Below are positions 17,207-27,239 of a stretch of 64,000 nt of DNA, piece after piece. The DNA lies in NCBI GenBank assembly GCA_002496805.1, contig DALO01000002.1, positions 443,117 through 507,116 on the forward strand, read 5' to 3'. The stretch comes from Methanobacterium sp. UBA353. Lineage in GTDB: Archaea; Methanobacteriota; Methanobacteria; Methanobacteriales; Methanobacteriaceae. Numbering within the stretch: position 1 is the stretch's first letter; each line of letters starts with the position of its first letter. A program made the position numbers and the translations under genes. Below the pieces are notes generated by a model. It saw nothing but the letters and a program-made list of their open reading frames with translations. It searched no databases and was not told where the DNA came from.

Positions 17207-18124
17207 TTAAATATTATGCTCTTTATAATTATCTAGATAGGCAATCATTATAGATGATGCAGTGAAATCAGCAGTTGTTCCAGGATTCAAATCATTTTCT
17301 ATCAATTTTTGGTCAAATTGTTCCAGGAGTTTTTTACCTTTATCAGTTAAAATTCCCCCTTTTTCCAGTACAGACTTCGCATGGAAAGATACTTCTTTAG
17401 CTTTTTTTTCTCCATATTTACGGCTTATGAGGGTGTCTGGAACTTTGGAGAGAATAGTGAGGAAGGTCTGCACTGTAGCTACGTTAATACCATGTTTTGT
17501 TTTAATTTTGGTAAATAAGGGAAAACCAAGATCAAAGGTCACTGGCATTTGATGTGTCAGTTCATGGGAAAGACAATCCCATTCTGATGACATTTCCAGG
17601 ACACGGAACATGTTTATGTTTTCATCCAGGAGTTTATGGGTGGAACTATCACTACCCACATCCAACTCTTCTTGTTCGCCCATACCTCCCGCATCAGCGA
17701 TGTTAATAGCCTGATAAAGATCAACTGCATCTTCGGGTGTAGTTGCTTTCATTATTTGGCCTATTTTATTCCTTAAATCTTTCACATCATGTGCCATACC
17801 TGCAGCAGCGCAGATTGGGGTTAATAACATTACTATCCCTAAATTGGTGTTATTAGCTACCCATCGATCTGTTTCAGTCACTGCTTCCAGGACTAGATTT
17901 CCAAGACCAATTTTTCCCCATTTTTCAGGGGTTTTTCTCAGATCAAAACCTTTTAATGCGGTTTTTTCCATGATATCCCCTATGGCGATTCCGCTGAGGA
18001 GAAAATCCTCAAAAGCCATATCTGAGAAGTCTTGAGTTCTATGGACATTTCCGGGTTTAGGATGACCACTGACTTCCAAAACAGATGCTATTTGGGCACA
18101 TTTACCAACAAAAACAGGGTCCAA
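17207..18124 (-). CDS. CitG-family triphosphoribosyl-dephospho-CoA synthase-like protein
   Basis: The protein belongs by its N-terminal block (LEVSGHPKPGNVHRTQDF) and the DAGGMGEQEELDVGSDSS region to the CitG/MdcB family. In bacteria it makes the prosthetic-group precursor of citrate and malonate lyases from ATP and dephospho-CoA. Methanogens have no such lyase here, so the substrate is probably different; CitG-like genes also occur with tetrahydromethanopterin pathway genes in methylotrophs, as I recall. The start is TTG 18124, five bases after GAGGTGA, 14 codons inside a longer frame that begins with TTG 18166. The hemB gene ends 62 bases upstream on the same strand. Confidence 0.75.
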   Translation of the reverse strand: MDPVFVGKCAQIASVLEVSGHPKPGNVHRTQDFSDMAFEDFLLSGIAIGDIMEKTALKGFDLRKTPEKWGKIGLGNLVLEAVTETDRWVANNTNLGIVMLLTPICAAAGMAHDVKDLRNKIGQIMKATTPEDAVDLYQAINIADAGGMGEQEELDVGSDSSTHKLLDENINMFRVLEMSSEWDCLSHELTHQMPVTFDLGFPLFTKIKTKHGINVATVQTFLTILSKVPDTLISRKYGEKKAKEVSFHAKSVLEKGGILTDKGKKLLEQFDQKLIENDLNPGTTADFTASSIMIAYLDNYKEHNI

Positions 18125-18186
18125 GAATTTCACCTCATTAATAATTTGTAGAATTAATTTTTCCAATTATAAAAAATCTATTTCCC

Positions 18187-19170
18187 TCAACACTTTTCTT
18201 TAATATTCTTCTCTAAAAATTCAGGGGTGAAATGAGAGATGATTAGGTCGGCTCCTGCTCTTTTAATTGATAATAATGATTCATAGATGGAATCTTCAGT
18301 GAGGTATCCTGCATCAATTCCTGCTTTAAGCATGGAATATTCTCCACTAACTTGATAAGCAGCAGTAGGAATTTGAAAAGCTTCTTTCACCCGTTGAATA
18401 ACATCCAAGTAGGCCATGGCTGGTTTTACCATCACTATGTCCGCACCTTCTTCCAGATCAAGTTCTGTTTCCATAAGTGCTTCTTCAACATTGGAAGGAC
18501 TCATCTGATGAGTTTTCCGGTCACCAAATGATGGTGCTGAACATACAGCATCCCTGAATGGGGCATAGAAGGATGATGCGTATTTTGCAGAATACGACAT
18601 TATTAAGGTGTCCTGAAATCCTCCATGATCCAGCATTTCCCGGATTTCACCAACCCGACCATCCATCATATCAGAGGGCGCTACAATATCTGCTCCTGCC
18701 TCAGCATGGCTTAAAGCTATTTTAGCAAGTATTCGAAGGGTTCCATCATTATCAATTTCATTTCCTTCCACAATTCCACAATGTCCATGGTTGGTGTATT
18801 GGCAAAGACAAACATCAGTAATTACCACCAGATCCGTTTCTGCTTTCAGACGTCTTACAGTCTGTTGAACGATCCCGTTATCTGCATAGGCCGCAGTACC
18901 CATTTCATCCTTTTCTTCAGGCATTCCAAAGAGTAAAACAGATTGAAGACCTATTTTTTCCAGCCTTTTTGCTTCATCAACAGCATCCTCCAAACTATAA
19001 CGGTACTGTCCTGGCATGGTATCTATAGGCTCCCCTGCACCTTCTTCAAGTTCTTCTTTGATGAAGAGGGGATAAATAAAATCTTCAGAGTTTAAGACTG
19101 TTTCGCGGAGAATTTTCCTTATCTGAGGGGTTTTTCTTAGTCTACGCATGCGACGAGTTGGGAATTGCAT
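18187..19170 (-). CDS. hemB: Delta-aminolevulinic acid dehydratase (porphobilinogen synthase)
   Basis: HemB condenses two 5-aminolevulinates to porphobilinogen, the second common step to the tetrapyrroles needed for F430, siroheme and corrinoids in methanogens. The Schiff-base lysines are in SYSAKYASSFYAPFRDA and MVKPAMAYLDV. The metal site is of the cysteine type (DVCLCQYTNHGHCGI, three Cys), so zinc is likely. I chose the ATG at 19170 (MQFPTRRMRR, the usual beginning), behind the extended SD GTGATC; a GTG at 19194 adds eight residues. Length 327 aa, normal. Confidence 0.95.
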   Translation of the reverse strand: MQFPTRRMRRLRKTPQIRKILRETVLNSEDFIYPLFIKEELEEGAGEPIDTMPGQYRYSLEDAVDEAKRLEKIGLQSVLLFGMPEEKDEMGTAAYADNGIVQQTVRRLKAETDLVVITDVCLCQYTNHGHCGIVEGNEIDNDGTLRILAKIALSHAEAGADIVAPSDMMDGRVGEIREMLDHGGFQDTLIMSYSAKYASSFYAPFRDAVCSAPSFGDRKTHQMSPSNVEEALMETELDLEEGADIVMVKPAMAYLDVIQRVKEAFQIPTAAYQVSGEYSMLKAGIDAGYLTEDSIYESLLSIKRAGADLIISHFTPEFLEKNIKEKC

Positions 19171-19294
19171 TTGATCACATCTATATCCATACACTATATC
19201 TAAATATTTAATTGAATGATGAGCCTTTAAACATTATATTTAATCTATTCCTTCCTAGATATATTATTTCATTCAGTATATCATCTGAATTCTT

Positions 19295-19975
19295 TCATAT
19301 CTTTAAAATCTCACCATAAGGCTTTTTACGATAATACCTTTTGGCATGTTCCACTAACAATGCATGATATTCTTGATAAATAGGCACAGATAAAGGCAGA
19401 TTATTTTCAAAGAGTTTTTTAAACTCCATGTAACTAATTTTCTCATCCACCAAGCCCAGATGGCTGAATATTCTTCTGGTGTAGGTATCAATAACAAATT
19501 CAGGTTTTTTGTAAGCATAAAGGAGGATGGAGTCAGCAGTTTCATTACCTACTCCCTTAACCTTTAAAATTTCACTTCTACTGGGAGTTGTCCCTTCAAG
19601 GAATAGGAAGAACTTGGTGATCTCACGTATGTAAACTGATTTTTGGTTTAAAAACCCAGCTGGGCGAACAGCTTTTTTCAATACTTCATCATCCAATGAA
19701 AGAAGACTTTCAGGATTAAAATCAGTGATCTTTTTTAAATTCAAAATGGCCTTCATTGCCGAAGTCCAAGCGGTGTTTTGGGTAAGAATTGACCCTAAAA
19801 TAATTTCATATTTTTGTTTCTCAGTTTCAGGAAGTTCATAATTTAGGGGATGATAACCACGGGTAGCACCAGTTTTATTCAAATTCTTTGATTCTAGATC
19901 TGTTAAAGGCCACCAACCTTGAGGACCGTAAAGATTGTAAAGTTTTTCATAGATTTTTAATATGGCTTCATTCAT
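19295..19975 (-). CDS. HhH-GPD base-excision DNA glycosylase, EndoIII/MagIII-like
   Basis: The 226-aa protein has the endonuclease III fold signatures: ILTQNTAWTSA near residue 64, and a helix-hairpin-helix with catalytic Asp (KVKGVGNETADSILLYAY ... FVIDTYTRR). The C-terminus lacks the four-cysteine iron-sulfur cluster of classical EndoIII. The lysine normally in the hairpin region (GxGxKTA) is replaced (GVGNETA), as in MagIII-type 3-methyladenine glycosylases, so it may be a monofunctional alkyl-base glycosylase. AGGAG lies upstream of the ATG. Monocistronic between hemB and the divergent GNAT gene. Confidence 0.82.
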   Translation of the reverse strand: MNEAILKIYEKLYNLYGPQGWWPLTDLESKNLNKTGATRGYHPLNYELPETEKQKYEIILGSILTQNTAWTSAMKAILNLKKITDFNPESLLSLDDEVLKKAVRPAGFLNQKSVYIREITKFFLFLEGTTPSRSEILKVKGVGNETADSILLYAYKKPEFVIDTYTRRIFSHLGLVDEKISYMEFKKLFENNLPLSVPIYQEYHALLVEHAKRYYRKKPYGEILKI

Positions 19976-20066
19976 GCAGTTAATCTCCTGAAATTAAAAA
20001 ACACTTAAAATAGATATATCAGACATTATTAATAAGTTACAAATAGAATGTTTGATGGTGCAGATA

Positions 20067-20579
20067 ATGAAAATTAAATGTGGAAGGTGTGTTTTAAGAA
20101 GATGGGAAACTAGAGATCTTCAAAGCTTAGTGGAAAATGCTAACAATTATAACATAGCGTGTTGTATGAGGGATATATTCCCATTCCCATACACCAAAGA
20201 AGATGGCAAAACTTGGATCGAAATGGTCAGTAATGAAGAACCCACCAGTAATCTGGCAATAACTATTGATGAAAAGGCAATTGGTGGAATTGGACTCACA
20301 TTAGGGGAAGATGTTGAAAAAATATCTGCAGAAGTCGGATACTGGTTAGGAGAAAAATATTGGGGCATGGGAATCACATCTTCAGCTTTAAATGGAATTA
20401 TAAACTATGGATTCAATAATTTAGGACTTAAAAGGATATTCGCCAAACCTTTAGAACATAATATGACCTCAAGAAGGGTTCTTGAAAAAAATGGGTTCAA
20501 ATTAGAGGGAATATTAAATCAAAGTGTTATTAAATGGGGTAAAATATACAACCAGGCGTTGTATGCAACCATTGAATGA
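20067..20579 (+). CDS. GNAT N-acetyltransferase, RimJ/RimL type
   Basis: About 170 aa with the RimJ/RimL layout: an N-terminal LRRWETRDLQSL, the central VGYWLGEKYWGMGITSSAL acetyl-CoA loop region, and the C-terminal ASRRVLEKNGF-like block (MTSRRVLEKNGFKLEG). Such enzymes acetylate protein N-termini or small amines using acetyl-CoA. I favour ATG 20067, seven bases after GGTG; in-frame starts at 20052, 20055 and 20058 are possible. It stands alone before aroC, so the substrate cannot be inferred. Confidence 0.85.
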   Translation: MKIKCGRCVLRRWETRDLQSLVENANNYNIACCMRDIFPFPYTKEDGKTWIEMVSNEEPTSNLAITIDEKAIGGIGLTLGEDVEKISAEVGYWLGEKYWGMGITSSALNGIINYGFNNLGLKRIFAKPLEHNMTSRRVLEKNGFKLEGILNQSVIKWGKIYNQALYATIE

Positions 20580-20678
20580 TAATTGAAATATCTAAAATAA
20601 ACCAGGTCATAATATCTATTTATCACATTATCCAATATTATTATTAGTATTAATTAGAACTTTAGGGGAAGTTGATTT

Positions 20679-21770
20679 ATGGCAGGAAACAGCACAGGAA
20701 ATTTGTTTAAGATCACCACTTTCGGGTCCAGCCATGGCACGGCACTGGGTGCAGTAGTGGATGGTTGTCCAGCGGGATTGAAACTGTCACGTGAGGATAT
20801 ACAAGCCGAACTAGACCATCGCCGTCCTGGAACCAGTAAAATCACTACTACTCGGGGGGAAACTGATCAAGTAGAAATCCTATCTGGTATATTCGAAGGA
20901 AAAACAGATGGAACCCCCATTTCTGCAGTGGTGTATAATCAAGATGCTGATTCATCTGTCTATGAACAATTCCGAGATAAACCTCGCCCAGGACATGGTG
21001 ATTTCACATGGACCACCAAATATGGCAACTATGATTACCGTGGAGGGGGCAGGGGAAGTGGTAGGACCACAATTGGCCATGTTATAGGTGGAGCTGTTGC
21101 CAAAAAACTCCTCACTCATTTAAAAATCAGGGTAATTTCCCATGTAACTCAAATAGGGGATTTGAAGGCCAAACACGTAGCTTACAATCTCATTGAAGAA
21201 TATTCAAAAAAGAACCCAGTGCGGTGTGCCGACCAGAAAGTTGCCAAACTTATGGAAGAAAAAATCCTGGATGCCAAGGAAAAAGGAGATTCTGTTGGTG
21301 GTATTGTGGAAACCATTGCCTTCAATGTACCTGCAGGAATTGGAGAACCTGTTTTCGATAAACTTGATGCAGATCTAGCCGGAGCATTGATGGGCATAGG
21401 AGCAGTTAAAGGTGTAGAAATCGGTTTTGGATTCAAACTAGCTGAAACCACCGCTAGTGCCACCAACGATGAGTATTACTTAGAAGGTGATAAAATAAAG
21501 ACTACCACTAATACTAGTGGTGGCATAATCGGAGGAATATCTAATGGAATGCCCATTGTGACTAGAATCGCAGTTAAACCCACTCCATCAATAAGTATTG
21601 TTCAAAAAACGGTTGATCTTAAGACCATGAAAGAAACCGAAATAGAGATCAAGGGCCGACATGACCCCTGTATTTGTCCAAGGGTTACTGCCGTAGCAGA
21701 AGCAACTGTGGCAATGGTGCTGGCAGACCACTTGTTAAGATCAGGCTTCATCGATCCCTGTATTTTTTAG
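20679..21770 (+). CDS. aroC: Chorismate synthase
   Basis: AroC converts 5-enolpyruvylshikimate-3-phosphate to chorismate, the last step of the shikimate pathway, using reduced FMN. The family blocks are all seen: FGSSHGTALGAVVDGCPAG near the N-terminus, the HRRPGTSKITTTRGETD block, RPGHGDFTW with YDYRGGGRGSGR, and RHDPCICPR near the C-terminus. The length of 363 aa is normal. The SD is AGGGGAAG before ATG 20679. No other aro gene is present. T-rich stretches follow the stop. Confidence 0.97.
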   Translation: MAGNSTGNLFKITTFGSSHGTALGAVVDGCPAGLKLSREDIQAELDHRRPGTSKITTTRGETDQVEILSGIFEGKTDGTPISAVVYNQDADSSVYEQFRDKPRPGHGDFTWTTKYGNYDYRGGGRGSGRTTIGHVIGGAVAKKLLTHLKIRVISHVTQIGDLKAKHVAYNLIEEYSKKNPVRCADQKVAKLMEEKILDAKEKGDSVGGIVETIAFNVPAGIGEPVFDKLDADLAGALMGIGAVKGVEIGFGFKLAETTASATNDEYYLEGDKIKTTTNTSGGIIGGISNGMPIVTRIAVKPTPSISIVQKTVDLKTMKETEIEIKGRHDPCICPRVTAVAEATVAMVLADHLLRSGFIDPCIF

Positions 21771-21789
21771 TGTACCGAATATAATTTTA

Positions 21790-21828
21790 AAAAAATTTTT
21801 TATAATAAATATTAAGTACTCTTTTTTT
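21790..21828 (+). terminator. T-rich terminator after aroC
   Basis: Two T-runs (21796-21801 and 21822-21828) lie 25-58 bases beyond the aroC stop, the usual archaeal termination signal. The next gene is convergent, so a stop is expected here. Confidence 0.4.
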
Positions 21829-21845
21829 CTCATTCGTCTAATTTC

Positions 21846-22034
21846 TTAAATTATTATATCATCCCTTTGATGGGTGTTTTTCCTACAAGAAACCATTTGC
21901 CGTAATTTCTGGCACCTTCGAGTTTTGCAAGATTCTTTCGCTTCATGCCAGGAGTAGTGTTTGCAGTTTTCATAAGGGCAATGGTGGTGTTCATGGCAGA
22001 TTACCATGTTCTCATTTAACATTACTTTCATCAT
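21846..22034 (-). CDS. Small Cys/His-rich protein, 62 aa
   Basis: A short protein with a near-perfect SD (GAGGTGA, four bases before the ATG), so I regard it as real. It has five cysteines and six histidines in 62 residues: CHEHHHCPYENCKHYSWHE then ESCKTRRCQ and a late VSC. The spacing suggests one or two zinc sites. The many Lys and Arg residues would allow binding of nucleic acid. I do not recognise the family. It lies between the convergent aroC and tRNA-Thr. Confidence 0.65.
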   Translation of the reverse strand: MMKVMLNENMVICHEHHHCPYENCKHYSWHEAKESCKTRRCQKLRQMVSCRKNTHQRDDIII

Positions 22035-22093
22035 AAGTCACCTCAATATAAAGGGGATTATCAATTTATTACTAAAATTAAAAGAAGGAAATT

Positions 22094-22169
<76 letters not shown>

Positions 22170-22215
22170 ACAATTAATCATATTTTTTTTTACTTATTTT
22201 ATTTTTTTTTTTAAT

Positions 22216-23017
<802 letters not shown>

Positions 23018-23088
23018 GTTTTCACCATGATTTACACAATATTAAATCATTATATCTTAATTAATTATGTAAATACATTTTGTATTGG

Positions 23089-24015
23089 TTATTCAGATTT
23101 ACAAAGTATTACATCACAGCTTAAGGGGGTTTTATTCTTTTTAATGCACAAATTTTCATCTTCAATTACCACATGATCTCCGACACTTAGGGGTGATGGT
23201 TTTTCCATTTTCATGAAAATGCTATCTCCAGCCTTAGCAAGGACATTCCAGTCCATATTCAATGCTTCAATTCCATCAGTGAGAATTACTTCAACTTTAT
23301 CTGCTTCCACCTTTTTCACTCTTCCCACTTCGCCATGATTTATGATTCTGTTTGCCATTTGAATATCCCTGCGTTGTTCCAGCATTTCTTGTCGGAGGTT
23401 TTCTCTCCATTTTGCCAGTTTTTTCACATCACTGATAATGGTGGTTCTGAGTAATTCCATGGCTTGGCTATGATCTATTTGGGGATGGATCATGAATATG
23501 TCATATTCTCGGCTTACAGAGGGAGTGGTTTGGGCCAACATTTCAATGACTTTTTCGAATATATTTTTGACTTCTTCAAGGTTTATTTGAGATTTCCATT
23601 GTTTTTTAAGCTCTTTATTGGCTAATTCTTTGGTTATTTTGTTTCCGAAAATCACTATTGAGGTTTTTCCACTTTTCACATTCTTGATCTTGGATCCAGA
23701 AAGTTCAACTTGGTGGTAACCATTGGTGGTGGCATATATTCTTTTTCTTTTTGTTTCATGAGTGGCTCGAACTTTAACTTCACCAACCAGTACTTTTCCC
23801 AGATCACGCACTTTTACTCCATCATCAGTGATTTTAAGGTTTATCTCAAGTTCTTCTGCTCTTTTGATCAGTTGTTCATCTGTTTTAATCTTTCCAGAGT
23901 ATAAATCTTCTTCTAAAATTTCTCGCTGATCTTTATTGCCTAAAAAACCTATGCTTCGCTTGTCGCCAACCATCACACAGCCTTTGCTACCTATATAAGT
24001 CATTATAAGGCTCAT
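23089..24015 (-). CDS. DUF2121-like methanogen-specific protein
   Basis: This 308-aa protein matches, by its N-terminus (MTYIGSKGCVMVGDKRSIGFLG) and length, a family I know as DUF2121, found in methanogens and of unknown function. The beginning resembles the Ntn-hydrolase (proteasome-like) fold, but I cannot confirm a catalytic N-terminal residue. The C-terminal part (about 230-308) looks like a small beta-barrel. SD GGTGATTC lies directly before the ATG. There is no signal peptide. It stands alone. Confidence 0.7.
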   Translation of the reverse strand: MSLIMTYIGSKGCVMVGDKRSIGFLGNKDQREILEEDLYSGKIKTDEQLIKRAEELEINLKITDDGVKVRDLGKVLVGEVKVRATHETKRKRIYATTNGYHQVELSGSKIKNVKSGKTSIVIFGNKITKELANKELKKQWKSQINLEEVKNIFEKVIEMLAQTTPSVSREYDIFMIHPQIDHSQAMELLRTTIISDVKKLAKWRENLRQEMLEQRRDIQMANRIINHGEVGRVKKVEADKVEVILTDGIEALNMDWNVLAKAGDSIFMKMEKPSPLSVGDHVVIEDENLCIKKNKTPLSCDVILCKSE

Positions 24016-24426
24016 TGAATCACCATCCGCATTTAGATTTATTTGTTAATATTCATCAAATTCAATTCAGCCATGATTTTACAATGAATATTGGTCTATT
24101 TAGATTAAAATTATTATGCTTGCCAGCACAACATTTTTTTTTTAAAAATTTGTTGAAGGGATTTTCCAGGGAAATAACTGACATATTCTGAAGTGATGGA
24201 TGTTTGGATAATTAATATGGGGGAAAATTTTTTGTTTTTTTAAAAAAAACTTGTTTGAACGATGTGATTTCCAAACAGCATATAAAACTAAATAACCAAA
24301 AAAAACACCTTAACATTTGTAAATTTATCATAATCAATACAAATTGTGAGACATATCCAAAAATAGAAAAAAAAGAATAGTAATGTGAAGTAAACTGTTA
24401 ACGATTTTTGGTGAATGGTAAGTGTT
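24016..24426. other. Intergenic region between DUF2121 and the two-component cluster
   Basis: About 410 bases, very AT-rich. The right end (toward 24426) holds the termination signal of the minus-strand signalling operon; the left end must hold the DUF2121 promoter. I see no credible reading frame, repeat or RNA fold in between. Confidence 0.6.
24357..24374 (-). terminator. T-run terminator of the two-component operon
   Basis: On the minus strand an eight-T run (24367-24374) is followed by another T-rich stretch about 52-70 bases beyond the stop of the REC-MetOD1 gene. No stem is needed for archaeal termination. Confidence 0.4.
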
Positions 24427-25302
24427 CTATTCTTTTTCCATGAATGGAACATTGAATTTGAAGATACAGTTCTCTCTTCCATCAGCGATGGTGGCTCTTT
24501 TATCCACTTTGCCCTCCATCCCCGTCCAATCAAAGGATTGTTGTATTATGGCTTGACAGTTCAAGCAGAAAACTGGTTTTTTCTTTGCATCTTCTAGCCA
24601 AGGGCAGTTAAGAAAAATAAAGAAATATTCCTTGCCTTTAGCATCGATTTTTGTTTGTATACCAAATTCGGTGAAGAGTTGAGCTATCCAATCAAGGTAA
24701 GCATTATAAATACCTTTTAAATCATCTATCCCTTTTTCTTCCACAATATCTCCAAGTTCTTGTTCAAAACGAGGTCTCATATCCTCTTCAAGCCGTGATG
24801 CGAAGAGTTTTAGCAGGGTGTTCCTGAGTTCAACATCGGACTGATCTGCAGAGGTGGGCATGTTCATGATAAAATCATAAAAATCTGCTAATATTTTTTT
24901 CTTGAGGTTTTCACTTTTTTTCTGGTCTTCAGTATGTTTATATAAAGCCATTTCCAGATTAGCATTCAATTCGCTCTTTTTAAATGGTTTGATAATATAG
25001 CCGTAGGGTTCGGTCATGCGGGCTCTTTCCAGGACTTCTTCATCTGAGTATGCAGTTAAGTAGATCACTGGGATATCTAACTGATTTCGTATTTTTGCTG
25101 CGGCTTCAATACCGTCCATTTCTCCTTTTAAGACAATATCCATCAAAATCAGGTCTGGTTCTTCTCGTAATGCTATTTGAACAGCGTCCTCTCCGGTGAA
25201 TACGATGTCTACTACTATATAATCTAGTTCTTCCAATTTCTGTTTAATGCCCATGGCAACTATTGCTTCATCTTCGACCACAAGTATACGGGACTTTGCC
25301 AT
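24427..25302 (-). CDS. Response regulator with methanogen output domain (REC-MetOD1-like)
   Basis: Residues 1-120 are a receiver domain with phosphoacceptor Asp55 (LILMDIVLKG), the acidic pocket (VVEDEA) and conserved Thr and Lys (YLTAYSD; IIKPFKKSE). The C-terminal region (about 130-291) matches the output domain I know as methanogen output domain 1 (MetOD1), also found at 36438-37721. It keeps cysteines in NCPW, FCLNC and ENCIF, so a metal site is possible. It has no DNA-binding helix-turn-helix. The start overlaps the kinase stop by one base (TAATG), so the two are translationally coupled. Confidence 0.85.
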   Translation of the reverse strand: MAKSRILVVEDEAIVAMGIKQKLEELDYIVVDIVFTGEDAVQIALREEPDLILMDIVLKGEMDGIEAAAKIRNQLDIPVIYLTAYSDEEVLERARMTEPYGYIIKPFKKSELNANLEMALYKHTEDQKKSENLKKKILADFYDFIMNMPTSADQSDVELRNTLLKLFASRLEEDMRPRFEQELGDIVEEKGIDDLKGIYNAYLDWIAQLFTEFGIQTKIDAKGKEYFFIFLNCPWLEDAKKKPVFCLNCQAIIQQSFDWTGMEGKVDKRATIADGRENCIFKFNVPFMEKE

Positions 25303-26720
25303 TAGATCCGCTCCTTATATTTAAGTTCATCAAACTCAATCAAGAACTCTTTATTCTCCTTATTCATTGTCATTTCTCCATTTAACTGCGTTACTAAGCT
25401 TTTAATAAGCTTTATCCCTAATGTATTGGTATTTCCTATTTCAAAGTCCTCTGGAAATGGTTTTCCATCATCTTTAATTTTCATTATATATTTGTCTTTA
25501 TTTTTTTCTGACAGTTCTAAGCCTATATTTCCTTCACCATGGGGAAAGGCATGTTTTAGGATGTTGGAGACCATTTCATTAATGATGAGACCACAGGAGA
25601 TAGCAGTTTCCATGCCCATTATGACGTTCTTTATTTTTATGTTAATTTTAACCTTTTCAGGGTCCACACCAAAAGAGTGGAATAGATCATCTATGAGGTT
25701 TTTTACATAGTTTTGGAAGTTAATATTGGTTAAATCTTCGGATTGGTACAAATTTTCATGTATCAATGATATGGAGGTTATTCTATTCTGACTTTCTCGG
25801 TAAAGACTTTTCATGTGGTTATTATCTATTTCAGATGATTGAAGGCTTAACAGGGTGGATACGATTTGTAAATTATTTTTCACACGATGATGGACTTCAC
25901 GTAGTAGAATTTCTTTCTCTTTGAGTGATCTCATTATTCTGTCTTCAGCAAGTTTACGTTCAGTAATGTCACGACCCACTCCAACAAATGCTTTTAAATT
26001 TCTATCATCATCCAACAAGGCTTTATTTGCCCATGAGATCCAGCGCCATCCATTCATGGTTAGGAGGCGGTGTTCCAGAAAAGATACATATGGAGGATAA
26101 TTTAGTTTATCCAAGGTGCGGAGAGTTTTTTTCTGATCATCCTGATGCACTAATGGTAAGAAGTTACTCCTTACAATCATTTCCTCAGTGCGTCCCAGCA
26201 CTTCACAGAATGATGGACTTGCAAAGAGAATATTTCCTTCTGGATCGAATTTAACAACCATGTCGGTCTGGTTTTCCACCATGAGCCTGTATTTTTCTTC
26301 ACTCTCCAATAGAGCTTCTTCAGCCATCCTTTTTTCTAGTTGTTCTTTTAATTCTCTAAGAGCCCTTTGAACAGCGTATCCCAATTTAGATAGATTATGT
26401 TTAAGTACATAATCTGTTGCGCCTTTTTTGAGCATTTCCACAGCAAATTCTTCCCCGATCTTTCCACTGACAAATATAAAAGGAGTGTGTGGAGATTTTT
26501 CCTGGGCAATATGAAGTGCTGTTACTCCATCAAATTGGGGCAGGGAGTGATCTGCAAGTATTATATGGGGTTGCCATTCATCTACTTCTCTAATGTAATC
26601 TTCTTTTCTTTCAACAAGATGACTCTCAAATTCGAAGCCTTCTTTTTTTAACTCTCTGACAATGAGTTCGGCATCTAATGGGACGTCTTCCAAGATCAAT
26701 ACTCTGATTATTTCTTCCAT
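25302..26720 (-). CDS. Hybrid sensor histidine kinase (REC-PAS-HisKA_2-HATPase)
   Basis: A cytoplasmic 472-aa kinase with no membrane segment. Order: receiver (about 1-120, Asp57 in ILADHSLPQFDG), PAS (about 135-255, ending in DITERK), a HisKA_2 dimerisation/phosphotransfer motif (LREVHHRVKNNLQIVSTLL, His277/278) and a HATPase_c domain. The N box is CGLIINEMVSNILKHAFP and the G box IKDDGKPFPE. The receiver at the N-terminus could take phosphate from another kinase, such as that of 27240-28139. It overlaps the MetOD1 regulator downstream and starts seven bases after the upstream regulator's stop. Confidence 0.9.
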   Translation of the reverse strand: MEEIIRVLILEDVPLDAELIVRELKKEGFEFESHLVERKEDYIREVDEWQPHIILADHSLPQFDGVTALHIAQEKSPHTPFIFVSGKIGEEFAVEMLKKGATDYVLKHNLSKLGYAVQRALRELKEQLEKRMAEEALLESEEKYRLMVENQTDMVVKFDPEGNILFASPSFCEVLGRTEEMIVRSNFLPLVHQDDQKKTLRTLDKLNYPPYVSFLEHRLLTMNGWRWISWANKALLDDDRNLKAFVGVGRDITERKLAEDRIMRSLKEKEILLREVHHRVKNNLQIVSTLLSLQSSEIDNNHMKSLYRESQNRITSISLIHENLYQSEDLTNINFQNYVKNLIDDLFHSFGVDPEKVKINIKIKNVIMGMETAISCGLIINEMVSNILKHAFPHGEGNIGLELSEKNKDKYIMKIKDDGKPFPEDFEIGNTNTLGIKLIKSLVTQLNGEMTMNKENKEFLIEFDELKYKERI

Positions 26721-26727
26721 AGCATCA

Positions 26728-27165
26728 CTAAGGGGGATTATTTATTAACATCCAGTAAAATCCTAGTGTGGAAACTGCTTCGATGAAATCATCAAATTCC
26801 ACTGGTTTACTGACGTAACTATTAACCCCTAATTTGTAACTTTCAACGATGTCTCTATCTTCTTTGGAGGATGTTAAAACCACTACTGGTATTTTACTGG
26901 TTCGTTCATCTGCTTTTATTTTTTGCAGCACTTCTAACCCATCTACTTTTGGCATCCTTAAATCAAGTAATATTAGTTTTGGAATATTTTTAAAATTTCT
27001 CTCAGCAAATTGTCCAGTTGCAAATATAAAGTCAAGAGCTTCTGCTCCATCTTTTACCCATACTACTTGGTTAGCCAGATTTTTTCTTTTAAGAGCTCTC
27101 ATGGTAAGTTCTGCATCAGTGGGGTTATCCTCTACCAATAGAATTTCAGCTTCTTCAACATCCAT
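26728..27165 (-). CDS. Single-domain response regulator (Rcp1-like)
   Basis: A 145-aa stand-alone receiver of the Rcp1 type that pairs with phytochrome-like kinases. It has the acidic pocket VEDNPTD, phosphoacceptor Asp68 (LLDLRMPKVDG), VLTSSKED and SYVSKPVEF. With no output domain it probably acts as a phosphate shuttle. It lies seven bases upstream of the hybrid kinase and 74 bases downstream of the membrane kinase, so a chain from membrane kinase to this regulator to the hybrid kinase is plausible (inference). Confidence 0.92.
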   Translation of the reverse strand: MDVEEAEILLVEDNPTDAELTMRALKRKNLANQVVWVKDGAEALDFIFATGQFAERNFKNIPKLILLDLRMPKVDGLEVLQKIKADERTSKIPVVVLTSSKEDRDIVESYKLGVNSYVSKPVEFDDFIEAVSTLGFYWMLINNPP

Positions 27166-27239
27166 TTACACACCTTCACATATTGATTAAAATCTTTAAA
27201 ATCTTATTATATACTTTTAAATTATTGATCAATTGCCTA

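Noticed and set aside
22177..22213. T-runs next to tRNA-Thr as a terminator
   Set aside because: They are T-runs on the plus strand, whereas the flanking genes run on the minus strand.
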